Below are positions 23,721 to 32,038 of a DNA stretch of 33,964 nt, piece by piece; position 1 is the first letter of the stretch; each line of letters starts with the position of its first letter. A program made the position numbers and the translations under genes. The stretch covers positions 1 through 33,964 of the forward strand of contig CAJJYZ010000026.1 of assembly GCA_905197485.1 (NCBI GenBank). Reading direction: 5' to 3'. The DNA comes from an uncultured Lachnospiraceae bacterium. GTDB taxonomy: Bacteria; Bacillota; Clostridia; Lachnospirales; Lachnospiraceae. The notes below the pieces were generated by a model. The model was not told the origin of the DNA, ran no database searches, and saw nothing but the letters and a program-made list of their open reading frames with translations.

Positions 23721-24218
23721 TTATTTTCGCTCTGTCTCGATTCCCTGTTTCTGAAAGAATTTTTCCACCATGTTATCCCAGGACTGCTCTAAGGACTTAT
23801 CGAGGGTAAAGGTGTGCATGGATGTTCCTGTGACGCATTGAAGATGGGAACCGTCATATTTGAGATTCAGATACAATCCGTTGACATCGGAGAGGGTGAA
23901 GGCAAGCTGCTGTTGGGCGAGAAGCTTTTCCACATTTGCCTTGGAAAGGGCGAATACCAAATGAAACGAGAGAGGTGTTTTTTTCCCTTTGATTATAGAA
24001 AAACAGAATTCCCGGATATCTTTCCAAAGGGAATATTCTCTTGCGCCGATGTCCTCCTGTTCGTCGGAGGTGAAGAAGTTCTTCTTCAAATAACCGTCGA
24101 TAGTAAAGGTGTTAAAGGTGACAATCTCACCTTCTATAAAATAGAATGGGTCAAAAATCTCAGAGAGGAGAAGCTTTGACATACATTCTTTTACATCTTG
24201 AATTTCTAAAAGAATCAT
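23721..24218 (-). CDS. DUF5721-like protein of unknown function
   Basis: 165-residue soluble protein. It opens MILLEIQDVKECMSKLLLSEIFDPFYFIEGEI... and contains FNTFTIDGYLKKNFFT, which I associate with the DUF5721 family found in Lachnospiraceae; this is recognition from memory. A mixed alpha/beta fold is likely, and no catalytic motif is visible. AAGGAGG lies 8 nt before the minus-strand ATG. It is transcribed divergently from the rluF-ligA-clpX run, with about 117 bp between starts. Confidence 0.75.
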   Translation of the reverse strand: MILLEIQDVKECMSKLLLSEIFDPFYFIEGEIVTFNTFTIDGYLKKNFFTSDEQEDIGAREYSLWKDIREFCFSIIKGKKTPLSFHLVFALSKANVEKLLAQQQLAFTLSDVNGLYLNLKYDGSHLQCVTGTSMHTFTLDKSLEQSWDNMVEKFFQKQGIETERK

Positions 24219-24276
24219 GTAGATTTCCTCCTTATTCTATGGAACGTACACTTCATACTTAACTATAGCAGAAACA

Positions 24277-24305
24277 TTGACTTTTTGGAAGTAAATTAGT
24301 ATCAT
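24277..24305 (+). promoter_or_regulatory. promoter of the rluF-ligA-clpX run
   Basis: TTGACT (24277-24282) and TATCAT (24300-24305) with a 17-bp spacer lie 30 bp before the rluF-like start. Confidence 0.72.
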
Positions 24306-24335
24306 ATTCTTATTGCAGTAAAGGAGCCAGAAGGT

Positions 24336-25064
24336 ATGGAAGAGTTAGTTCGATTGAATAAATTCCTAAGTGAAGCCGGAGTCTGTTCCAGAAGGGAAGC
24401 GGACAGATTGATTGAATCCGGAAGAGTATTTGTAGATGGAAAACGTGCCGAGACCGGAATGAAAGTATCCGCGAATCAGGAAGTGAGAGTGGGGAAGAAG
24501 GTCGTAAGCAAAGGGAATGAGATGGTTCTGCTTGCGGTGAATAAGCCGGTTGGAATTGTGTGTACGGAGGAGAAACGGGAGAAGAAGAACATCATTCGTT
24601 TCCTGAACTACCCAACGAGAATCACATATATAGGACGGCTTGATAAGGATTCGGAAGGGTTGCTTCTGATGACAAATAATGGAGATATTATCAATAAAAT
24701 GATGCGCGCCGGGAATCGCCATGAGAAGGAATATAAGGTGACGGTGGATAAGGCGGTTACACCCGAATTTATTGAGAAGATGGGCGCAGGGGTTCCGATT
24801 CTTGATACGGTGACAAGACCATGTCAGGTAGAGCAGATTGGAAAATATAAGTTTCGTATCATTTTAACACAAGGATTGAATCGGCAGATTCGCAGAATGT
24901 GTGAATATTTTGGATATAAAGTGACAAGATTAGAAAGAGTCCGGGTGATGAATATCGAGCTTGGCAATTTGAAGCCGGGCGAGTACCGGAATGTAACGGA
25001 GGAAGAGCTGCAGGAACTCTACGAGTTGATTAAAGATTCCTCCAATGAGACTGTGATAGAGTAG
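24336..25064 (+). CDS. rluF: 23S rRNA pseudouridine synthase, RluF/RluB family
   Basis: 242 residues. Residues 5-52 are an S4 RNA-binding domain (VRLNKFLSEAGVCSRREADRLIESGRV). Residues 64-230 are the RsuA-type pseudouridine synthase domain with catalytic Asp D103 in GRLDKDSEGLLL. The end of the domain has TQGLNRQIRRMCEYFGYKVTRLERVRV, which matches RluF best among the RsuA subfamily. RluF modifies helix 74/75-region uridines in 23S rRNA of E. coli; the exact target here is inferred. AAAGGAG lies upstream. First gene of a six-gene run; ligA starts 7 nt after its stop. Confidence 0.9.
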   Translation: MEELVRLNKFLSEAGVCSRREADRLIESGRVFVDGKRAETGMKVSANQEVRVGKKVVSKGNEMVLLAVNKPVGIVCTEEKREKKNIIRFLNYPTRITYIGRLDKDSEGLLLMTNNGDIINKMMRAGNRHEKEYKVTVDKAVTPEFIEKMGAGVPILDTVTRPCQVEQIGKYKFRIILTQGLNRQIRRMCEYFGYKVTRLERVRVMNIELGNLKPGEYRNVTEEELQELYELIKDSSNETVIE

Positions 25065-25071
25065 GTGAAGT

Positions 25072-27030
25072 ATGGAGCAGAAAAAGAAAAGAATGCAGGA
25101 ACTCATCGCGCTTCTGAATGAAGCGGGAAAAGCATATTATCAGGATGCGGCAGAGATTATGAGTAACCTGCAATACGACAAGCTATATGATGAACTTGTG
25201 GCGTTGGAGGAGGAGCTTGGAGTGACGCTTTCCAACAGCCCGACGATTCATGTAGGATACGAAGTGTTGAGCGAGCTTCCGAAGGAACGGCATGAGAAGC
25301 CGATGCTTTCTCTGGACAAGACAAAGGAAGTGGAGAGACTCAAGGAGTTTCTGGGCGCGCAGAAAGCGTTGATTTCATGGAAACTGGACGGATTGACGAT
25401 TGTCCTTACGTACCGCGATGGAGAGCTTCAAAAGGCGGTCACGAGAGGAAACGGAGAAGTCGGGGAAGTCATTACGAACAATGCGAAGGTATTCCAGAAT
25501 GTCCCGCTTCAGATTGCGTACAAAGGGGAATTGATTCTCAGAGGCGAGGCGGTCATCGGGTATCGGGACTTTGAGAAGATTAACGCAGAGATTGAAGATG
25601 TCGATGCAAAATATAAGAATCCGAGAAATCTGTGCAGCGGCTCTGTCCGGCAATTGAACAATGAGATTACAGCGAAAAGAAACGTGAAATTTTTCGCATT
25701 TTCTTTGGTGAAAGCAGATGGAGTGGATTTTGAAAATTCGAGAAAGCAGCAGTTTGCATGGCTTGCCTCCCAGGGATTTAATGTGGTAGAGCATTATGAA
25801 GTCACTGCAGATACGGTAGAAGAACGAGTTGCTTTTTTTGCAAATAAGATTGGGGAAAATGATTTCCCATCCGACGGACTGGTACTTGTCTATGATGACA
25901 TTGCATACGGTCAGTCGCTCGGAACGACAGCCAAGTTCCCGAGAGATTCCTTTGCGTTTAAGTGGGCGGATGAGATTCGGGAGACAACGCTTTCGGAGAT
26001 TGAGTGGAGTCCATCCAGAACAGGTCTTATCAATCCGGTGGCGATTTTTGAACCGGTGGAACTGGAAGGTACGACGGTAAGCCGGGCGAGCGTACACAAT
26101 ATCAGCATTATGGAAGAGCTGGAATTAGGCGTCGGAGATACGATTCAGGTATACAAAGCGAATATGATTATTCCGCAGATTGCCGAGAATCTGACAAGAA
26201 GCGGCGTGAAGAATATCCCGAATCACTGTCCGGTGTGCGGAGGAGATACGGAGATTCGCCAGGTTAATAACGCAAAATCTTTGTATTGCACCAATCCGGA
26301 GTGTCAGGCGAAGCATGTGAAGTCCTTTGCGCTCTTCGTAAGCAGAGATGCATTGAATATTGATGGAATGTCGGAGGCAACGCTTGAGAAATTCATTATG
26401 AATGGGTTCGTGAAAGATTATGCGGACATTTTTCATTTAGACCGGTTTGCGGAAGCAATCAAACAGATGGAAGGATTTGGAGAAAAGTCTTATCAGAAGC
26501 TGCAGGCAAGCATTGAAAAAGCGAGAACAACGACGCTTCCGAAACTAATTTACAGTCTCGGAATCACGAATATCGGACTTGCCAACGCGAAGATGATTTG
26601 TAAGGCATTTGATTATGAGATAGACAGGATGATGAAAGCAACGCCGGAGGAATTGAGTGCAATCGACGGTGTAGGCGAGGTGATTGCGAATACGTTTGTA
26701 GAATATTTTCGGGATGCGCGTCATGTGGAAGAGGTGGAGAAGTTGTTAAACGAACTCCATATTCCAAAGGAAGAAGCGCAGGCGGAAGAACAGATTTTCG
26801 CCGGAATGAATTTCGTGATTACCGGAAGTGTGGAGCATTTCGCAAACCGCAATGAGGTGAAAGAAGTCATAGAGAGCAAAGGAGGCAAGGTGACGGGAAG
26901 CGTGACCGGGAAGACGAACTATCTGATTAACAATGATACGACATCCGGTTCTTCCAAGAATAAGAAGGCAAGAGAGTTGGGGATTGCAATTATTTCAGAA
27001 GAAGAATTTTTAAAAATGTTAGGTGAATAG
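25072..27030 (+). CDS. ligA: NAD-dependent DNA ligase (divergent LigA)
   Basis: 652 residues in the full LigA domain order: helical Ia NMN-binding part (1-65), adenylation domain with the nucleotidyl lysine K104 in WKLDG, OB fold (about 310-380), four-Cys zinc finger (from C386: CPVCG...CTNPEC), helix-hairpin-helix domain (430-565), and BRCT domain (about 575-650). It departs from well-studied LigA at several spots: SWKLDG where E. coli has ELKLDG (Glu113), TRGNG for TRGDG, and NLQYD for DAEYD. These changes fit a clostridial subfamily of ligases that I recall; activity is still likely because Lys, Asp and zinc ligands are intact. The ribosome binding site is weak, so coupling to rluF is probable. 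Confidence 0.92.
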   Translation: MEQKKKRMQELIALLNEAGKAYYQDAAEIMSNLQYDKLYDELVALEEELGVTLSNSPTIHVGYEVLSELPKERHEKPMLSLDKTKEVERLKEFLGAQKALISWKLDGLTIVLTYRDGELQKAVTRGNGEVGEVITNNAKVFQNVPLQIAYKGELILRGEAVIGYRDFEKINAEIEDVDAKYKNPRNLCSGSVRQLNNEITAKRNVKFFAFSLVKADGVDFENSRKQQFAWLASQGFNVVEHYEVTADTVEERVAFFANKIGENDFPSDGLVLVYDDIAYGQSLGTTAKFPRDSFAFKWADEIRETTLSEIEWSPSRTGLINPVAIFEPVELEGTTVSRASVHNISIMEELELGVGDTIQVYKANMIIPQIAENLTRSGVKNIPNHCPVCGGDTEIRQVNNAKSLYCTNPECQAKHVKSFALFVSRDALNIDGMSEATLEKFIMNGFVKDYADIFHLDRFAEAIKQMEGFGEKSYQKLQASIEKARTTTLPKLIYSLGITNIGLANAKMICKAFDYEIDRMMKATPEELSAIDGVGEVIANTFVEYFRDARHVEEVEKLLNELHIPKEEAQAEEQIFAGMNFVITGSVEHFANRNEVKEVIESKGGKVTGSVTGKTNYLINNDTTSGSSKNKKARELGIAIISEEEFLKMLGE

Positions 27031-27041
27031 GAAGGGTTACT

Positions 27042-28490
27042 ATGCAAGATAAAGAAACGATAATCGATGTAGAGGATGTAAAAGAAGTAGACGTGCCGGA
27101 GGAGAAGAAAGAGCATCCGGCAGACGAGAAGAAAAAGGAAGATGACGGATACGAGAAATACTGTTTCATCTGTAGAAGACCGGAAAGTGTTGCGGGGAAG
27201 ATGATTGAACTTCCGAACCATATCAATGTATGTTCAGACTGTATGCAGAAGAGTTTTGACGCTATGAACAGCGGGGAAATTGACTTGAACAGGCTTATGA
27301 ATATGCCGGGGATTCAGGTATTCAATATGGCAGACTTTGAAAACATGATTCCGAAGCAGCAGAAAGTAAAACAGAAAAAGCCGAAGGAGAAAAAGGAAGA
27401 ACCGGTTCTTGATATTAAGAAGATTCCGGCTCCTCACAAGATTAAGGCGAGCCTGGATGAGTATGTCGTAGGACAGGAGTATGCGAAGAAAGCCATTTCC
27501 GTAGCGGTGTACAACCATTATAAGAGAGTTGCGACAGATACGATGGATGATATCGAGATTGAGAAGTCTAACATGTTGATGATTGGACCGACAGGATGTG
27601 GAAAGACTTATCTTGTGAAGACGTTGGCAAGACTTCTGGATGTGCCTCTTGCCATTACAGACGCTACGTCTCTCACAGAAGCGGGATATATCGGTGATGA
27701 CATCGAAAGCGTCGTATCCAAACTTCTTGCAGCGGCAGATAATGATGTGGAGAGAGCGGAGCAAGGTATTATTTTTATCGATGAGATTGATAAGATTGCG
27801 AAAAAGAAAAATTCAAGCCAGAGAGACGTAAGCGGCGAATCCGTACAGCAGGGAATGCTGAAACTGTTGGAAGGAAGCGATGTGGAAGTTCCGGTAGGGG
27901 CGAACAGCAAGAATGCGATGGTACCGCTTACAACAATCAATACAAAAAATATCTTGTTTATCTGCGGCGGCGCATTTCCGGATTTGGAAGAGATTATAAA
28001 AGAGAGACTGAATAAGCAGGCATCGGTAGGATTCCAGGCAGATTTGAAGGACAAATATGACCAGGAAAAGAATATTTTAGAAAAAGTAACGGTGGAGGAC
28101 TTGAGAAAGTTCGGTATGATTCCGGAATTTATCGGCCGTCTTCCGGTTATCTTCACTTTGCAGGGACTGGATGAAGAAAAATTAGTCCGAATCTTGAAAG
28201 AGCCGAAGAATGCCATCTTAAAACAGTATCAGAAGCTTCTGGCTCTTGATGAAGTGAAGCTGGAGTTTGAGGATGATGCATTGCTTGCGATTGCGAAAAA
28301 GGCAATGAAAAAAGATACGGGGGCGAGAGGACTTCGTTCTATCATCGAAGAGTTTATGCTGGATATCATGTATGAGATTCCGAAAGACGATAATATCGGT
28401 CAGGTGACGATTACAAAAGCGTATATCGAAGGAACCGGAGGGCCGATTATCTCGATGAGAGGGCAGGCATTGTTGGAATCGAATACATAA
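27042..28490 (+). CDS. clpX: ClpX-like AAA+ unfoldase
   Basis: 482-residue ATPase. A charged N-terminal extension (1-38) precedes the ClpX zinc-binding domain (C41, C44, C64, C67), a Lys/Glu linker, then the AAA+ module with GPTGCGKT (Walker A), FIDEIDKI (Walker B), sensor/Arg-finger segment FIGRLPV and the C-terminal small domain with KDTGARGLRSIIEE. Differences from standard ClpX are GYIGDDIE instead of GYVGEDVE in pore loop 1, RDVSGESVQQ for RDVSGEGVQQ, and a VGF tripeptide in place of the ClpP-binding IGF loop. clpP and tig, the usual neighbours, are absent, so this may be a paralogue rather than the housekeeping ClpX. It lies 11 nt after ligA and before a subtilisin-like gene. Confidence 0.9.
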   Translation: MQDKETIIDVEDVKEVDVPEEKKEHPADEKKKEDDGYEKYCFICRRPESVAGKMIELPNHINVCSDCMQKSFDAMNSGEIDLNRLMNMPGIQVFNMADFENMIPKQQKVKQKKPKEKKEEPVLDIKKIPAPHKIKASLDEYVVGQEYAKKAISVAVYNHYKRVATDTMDDIEIEKSNMLMIGPTGCGKTYLVKTLARLLDVPLAITDATSLTEAGYIGDDIESVVSKLLAAADNDVERAEQGIIFIDEIDKIAKKKNSSQRDVSGESVQQGMLKLLEGSDVEVPVGANSKNAMVPLTTINTKNILFICGGAFPDLEEIIKERLNKQASVGFQADLKDKYDQEKNILEKVTVEDLRKFGMIPEFIGRLPVIFTLQGLDEEKLVRILKEPKNAILKQYQKLLALDEVKLEFEDDALLAIAKKAMKKDTGARGLRSIIEEFMLDIMYEIPKDDNIGQVTITKAYIEGTGGPIISMRGQALLESNT

Positions 28491-28543
28491 GACAAAGAAT
28501 CCGGGCATAGAATGGCAGGAAGAAGATAGAAGAAGGAAGTCAT

Positions 28544-30283
28544 ATGCCGGAAGAACAAAATGGAAGAGAAACGGACCGGAGAGACACGTGCCGGGAGAAG
28601 GTGATGTCGGAAGAATACCGGGACTTTATCTATGAGACGGATATGCCGTTCGAGATGGAACTGGTTGCAGAAGAACGATTGTGCGAGCAGGAGATTGGAT
28701 TTTCCTATCGGACAGTCTATATTCCGAAGCTCTATACAGACCCGTTGACGTTGGAACGGTTCTCCTACGGCTCCATTCCGAAATGCTATACGCTTTTGGA
28801 TACGGAAATGTTGAATCAATCAGGGATTTCTGAAGTGCAGAACTATCCGACGCTTCGTTTGATGGGGGAAGGGGTCATGATTGGTATCATTGATACCGGA
28901 ATCGATTACCAGAATCCTGTCTTTCGAAATGCGGATGGAAGCACGAGAATTGCTGCGATTTGGGACCAGACGATACAGGAAGGAAACGTACCGGAAGGAT
29001 TTCTATACGGGACAGAGTATGACAGAAACCGGATTAATGAAGCTTTGGAAAGCGATAATCCTCTGGAGATTGTTCCGAGTGTGGATGGGGAATCGAAGCA
29101 TGGAACGTTTGTGGCAAGCATCGCGGCGGGAAGTGAGAATGTAGAAGCGGGATTTCTGGGCGCCGCGCCGAAAGCGACGCTCGGGATTGTAAAATTGAAG
29201 GAAGCGAAAAAATACCTCAAGGACTTCTATTTTATTAAAAACGATGCTGTGTGCTATCAGGAAAATGACATTATGCTCGGTATACGGTATCTGGAGCTTC
29301 TTGCACGAAAAAATAATCTGCCTCTCGTGCTCTGTATTGCCCTTGGGACGAATCAGGGAGACCATAACGGAACTTCCCCTTTGGGACATCTTTTGACCGG
29401 CTATGCGGATGTGAATAATCTTGCGATTGTGCTCGGAGCGGGAAATGAGGCGAACCAGAGGCATCATTATTACGGTCGGGAAGAAGAGATTCATACGCCG
29501 CGGACAATCGAAATCCGGGTAGGAGAAGGAGTGAACGGCTTTGCGATGGAAATGTGGACGGATATTCCCAACGTGTTTACCGCGTCCATCATTTCTCCGG
29601 GAGGGGAGCGGATTCCATTCGTCCCATTGAGACAGAGCGGTTCCGGCCAGGTGTACCGTTTTGTGTTTGAAAAAACAACGGTGTATCTGGACTATCGTTT
29701 ATTTGTAGAGCGAACGAATTCTGAACTCATATTCATACGTTTTGAGGAGCCTTCTCCCGGTATCTGGAAGCTGGAAGTGGAGGCGAACCGCATTGCGGAT
29801 GGAATCTTTCACGTCTGGCTTCCGGTGACAGAGTTTCTAAGCGGCGAAGTCTATTTTCTCTTATCTGACCCGGACACTACGATTACGGAGCCGGGATGCG
29901 TGAGAAATGCGGTAACGGCAGCGAATTATAACGGAGAGAATCATAGTATTGCGATAGATTCGGGAAGAGGATATACTAGAAATGGAAGTATCAAGCCAGA
30001 TTTTGCGGCGCCCGGAGTGGAAGTGACAGGGGCGGCAGGAAGGAATCAATTTGTGGAGCGAACCGGTTCCAGCATTGCAACTGCTGTGACGGCAGGCGCT
30101 TCCGCGCTTCTGATGGAGTGGCTCTATTACCAGGTTGGAAAGCGAAATGTGGATACGGTACAGATTAAAAATTTGCTCATACTAGGGACGGAACGAGTGG
30201 AATTTGAAGAGTTCCCGAACCGGAGATGGGGATATGGGAAAATGAATCTTTATCATACGTTCGAAGAATTACGCTCGTTTTGA
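28544..30283 (+). CDS. S8 subtilisin-like peptidase, clostridial Csp type
   Basis: 579 residues with no signal peptide. The catalytic triad is complete: D117 in IIDTGID, H186 in KHGTF and S510 in GSSIATA; the oxyanion Asn is in GAGNEAN. A jelly-roll-like insert of about 130 residues lies between the Asn and Ser parts (360-470), as in the Csp proteases of Clostridium that process germination enzymes. Cytoplasmic location is likely, and no prodomain comparable to exported subtilisins is obvious, though the first 80 residues could act as one. Two starts are possible: 28544 (after AAGGAAG) and 28604 (after GGAGAAGG), the latter matching the usual family N-terminus. Likely co-transcribed with clpX and the two genes that follow. 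Confidence 0.9.
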   Translation: MPEEQNGRETDRRDTCREKVMSEEYRDFIYETDMPFEMELVAEERLCEQEIGFSYRTVYIPKLYTDPLTLERFSYGSIPKCYTLLDTEMLNQSGISEVQNYPTLRLMGEGVMIGIIDTGIDYQNPVFRNADGSTRIAAIWDQTIQEGNVPEGFLYGTEYDRNRINEALESDNPLEIVPSVDGESKHGTFVASIAAGSENVEAGFLGAAPKATLGIVKLKEAKKYLKDFYFIKNDAVCYQENDIMLGIRYLELLARKNNLPLVLCIALGTNQGDHNGTSPLGHLLTGYADVNNLAIVLGAGNEANQRHHYYGREEEIHTPRTIEIRVGEGVNGFAMEMWTDIPNVFTASIISPGGERIPFVPLRQSGSGQVYRFVFEKTTVYLDYRLFVERTNSELIFIRFEEPSPGIWKLEVEANRIADGIFHVWLPVTEFLSGEVYFLLSDPDTTITEPGCVRNAVTAANYNGENHSIAIDSGRGYTRNGSIKPDFAAPGVEVTGAAGRNQFVERTGSSIATAVTAGASALLMEWLYYQVGKRNVDTVQIKNLLILGTERVEFEEFPNRRWGYGKMNLYHTFEELRSF

Positions 30284-30304
30284 CAGGAGAACAGGAGGAA
30301 AAAT

Positions 30305-30592
30305 ATGAGAGAATTGTTGGATGGAATTGTGGATAAATTAAGCGATGCTGCCGAGCAGGTGGGGAAAAAGGCGGATGAAGTCATCGAGACACAGAAGATT
30401 AAAAACAAGATTCGCGGTTTAGAAAAGAATAACAGAAGAGACTTCCGGGAGATGGGGCAGATGCTCTATGAGAAGTATAAACAAGGGGAAGAACTGGAAG
30501 AAGAGTATCGTAGCATCTGCGAATCTATAAAGGAACGGGAAGAAGAGATTGCTTCTTGTGAAACAGAACTTCTGTATGTCAAAGAGGATTAA
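30305..30592 (+). CDS. small coiled-coil protein, function unknown
   Basis: 95 residues, nearly all predicted helix, with Glu/Lys-rich heptads from about 25 to 92. No signal peptide, membrane segment or metal motif. It opens MRELLDGIVDKLSDAAEQVGKKADEVIETQKIKNKI, a pattern seen at the head of small Firmicute proteins that often carry a C-terminal zinc ribbon, which is absent here. AGGAGG lies upstream. It sits 21 nt after the subtilisin gene and 2 nt before the LspA-like gene, suggesting a shared operon. Confidence 0.75.
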   Translation: MRELLDGIVDKLSDAAEQVGKKADEVIETQKIKNKIRGLEKNNRRDFREMGQMLYEKYKQGEELEEEYRSICESIKEREEEIASCETELLYVKED

Positions 30593-30594
30593 AT

Positions 30595-31059
30595 ATGCTT
30601 GCGGCATGCATCGGGATTCTGTTTGGGATTCCGTTATTCGATTTGGGAATGAAATATTATGTGGAAACGCATTATGATGAGGAGACGGAGATTCCGATGT
30701 GGAATGGAAGACTCTTTCTCCGCCATGTAAAAAATGAAGGCATGGCATGCAATCTTTTGGAGAAGAAACCGGCGCTTGTGCGATGGTTGTCTTTGATTGC
30801 GGCGATTCCGCTTGCGGGATATGCGCTCTTCGTCTTCTTCCGTCGGGGAAGAAGCGCCGAAAAGTTGAGCTTGAGTTTGATGCTTGGCGGGGCAATCAGT
30901 AATTTATACGACCGTTTCGTAAGAAAGTATGTGGTGGACTATTTGGGATTTAAGACCAAATGGAAGAAATGGACGAATCTTACATATAATCTCGGAGATT
31001 TGGCAATTTTTGCAGGAGGATTCGGTATCATATTTCATGCGCTTTTCGGAAAGAAATAA
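30595..31059 (+). CDS. signal peptidase II (LspA)-like membrane protease
   Basis: 154 residues with four membrane segments. LspA motifs are recognisable: DLGMK in the first helix (for DQxxK), VKNEGMA (for VxNxGAA), GGAISNLYDR with catalytic Asp D106, and YNLGD with the second Asp D135 (for FNxAD). Both catalytic aspartates keep their spacing, so an active lipoprotein signal peptidase or a relative with another substrate is possible. The sequence is unusually far from standard LspA (SNLYDR for GNLIDR, no lgt or rluD beside it), so a separate housekeeping lspA may exist. It starts 2 nt after the preceding stop codon, with AGAGG overlapping that gene's end. Confidence 0.75.
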   Translation: MLAACIGILFGIPLFDLGMKYYVETHYDEETEIPMWNGRLFLRHVKNEGMACNLLEKKPALVRWLSLIAAIPLAGYALFVFFRRGRSAEKLSLSLMLGGAISNLYDRFVRKYVVDYLGFKTKWKKWTNLTYNLGDLAIFAGGFGIIFHALFGKK

Positions 31060-31065
31060 GTTTAA

Positions 31066-31098
31066 GAGCCAGGAAGAACGAGAAAGACTTCCTGGCTC
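31066..31098. terminator. stem-loop between convergent lspA-like and sir2-like genes
   Basis: A perfect 11-bp stem, GAGCCAGGAAG (31066-31076) with CTTCCTGGCTC (31088-31098), closes an 11-nt loop. The T-run on the plus side is imperfect (CTGATTTTAT). It probably ends both transcripts. Confidence 0.7.
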
Positions 31099-31104
31099 CT
31101 GATT

Positions 31105-31869
31105 TTATAAGGAGGTTTGTGAATTTTCCGGTTTGACGTATCCTAATTTTTCCAGAACGTGCTGCGGCTGGTCATAGATGATGATGTCAGCAAATTTGTC
31201 GGCAACATCCTCTTCCTCATGGATGACAATCAGATTTTTCCCTTGAAAATGCTCCAAATATCCATGGAATACTTCCGAGCGGAGCGTCGTTCCGAGAAGG
31301 AGGAGAAGGTCTGCTTTTGTTACCTCTTCGATGGATTTTGTCAGAAGAGAATTATCGACCATATCTCCGAAGAACGACACGCCCGGCCGGATATAATGTC
31401 CGCATTTCTCGCATAATGGAATGGAATCAGACTGGCGGATATAATCGGCAGAATGATTGTGTCCGCAATGCGTACAGTAATTATCATGAATGGAGCCATG
31501 CAGATTGATGACATGTCTGCATCCGCCAAGTACGGCGAGGTTGAAAATATTCCCCGTAATGATACATTGAAGTTTTCCTTCACGCTCCATTTCCGCAAGC
31601 GCATATGCCGTTTTTGTCGGAGTCAGATGTACTCCGAGAATTTCATTTTTATAAAATTCAAAAAATTTCTTTGGACGGGAGGAAAAATATGCACTTGTAT
31701 ATAAATACTCCGGAGAATCCCCATATTTCGATTCGATTCTATAGGCGACCTCCTGAGATTTGAGGCTGTTCGCACCGCATTCTTTCAAACATCCTGAGCC
31801 GCAGAGAGCGACAGTATACTTGCTTTGTTCGAGTGCAGATGCTAATAAATCAAGATTATTTTTAATCAT
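31105..31869 (-). CDS. atypical Sir2-family protein (sirtuin)
   Basis: 254 residues. The catalytic His is present in NLHGS (H124), as are four zinc cysteines (C132, C135, C153, C156) and the later GVSFFGDMV and LLLLGTTLRSE segments of the Rossmann fold. The NAD-binding loops differ from normal sirtuins: CGSGCLKECG replaces GAGxSxxSGIP, and TGNIF replaces TQNID. NAD-dependent deacylation or ADP-ribosyl chemistry is thus uncertain. The start chosen is the ATG at 31869, 7 nt after GAGG; upstream ATGs at 31875 and beyond are too close to or before that site. It is divergent from nudC, another NAD-handling gene. Confidence 0.82.
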   Translation of the reverse strand: MIKNNLDLLASALEQSKYTVALCGSGCLKECGANSLKSQEVAYRIESKYGDSPEYLYTSAYFSSRPKKFFEFYKNEILGVHLTPTKTAYALAEMEREGKLQCIITGNIFNLAVLGGCRHVINLHGSIHDNYCTHCGHNHSADYIRQSDSIPLCEKCGHYIRPGVSFFGDMVDNSLLTKSIEEVTKADLLLLLGTTLRSEVFHGYLEHFQGKNLIVIHEEEDVADKFADIIIYDQPQHVLEKLGYVKPENSQTSL

Positions 31870-32002
31870 ATCCATTCCTCGCTTTCCCTTTTGATATAAT
31901 ATATATTTTCTCATTTTTTGAATGAAAAATCAATAAAATCAGACAAAATATTCTTTCTGAAATTCTGTAAGAAATATTAACAAGAGGGGAGAAGAATGGT
32001 AC

Positions 32003-32018
32003 AATAGAGGTAAATGTA
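32003..32018 (+). promoter_or_regulatory. -10 region of the nudC promoter
   Basis: TACAAT just before the nudC start is preceded 17 bp upstream by TTAACA (near 31977), a plausible sigma-A promoter. On the other strand the region 31883-31920 is very AT-rich and probably contains the sir2-like promoter. Confidence 0.5.
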
Positions 32019-32038
32019 CGGAAATAGGAGAGTGTAAA

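Noticed and set aside
23814..24179. 121-codon ORF antisense to the DUF5721-like gene
   Set aside because: Lacks a start signal; the minus-strand frame has a good ribosome binding site and a family-like sequence.
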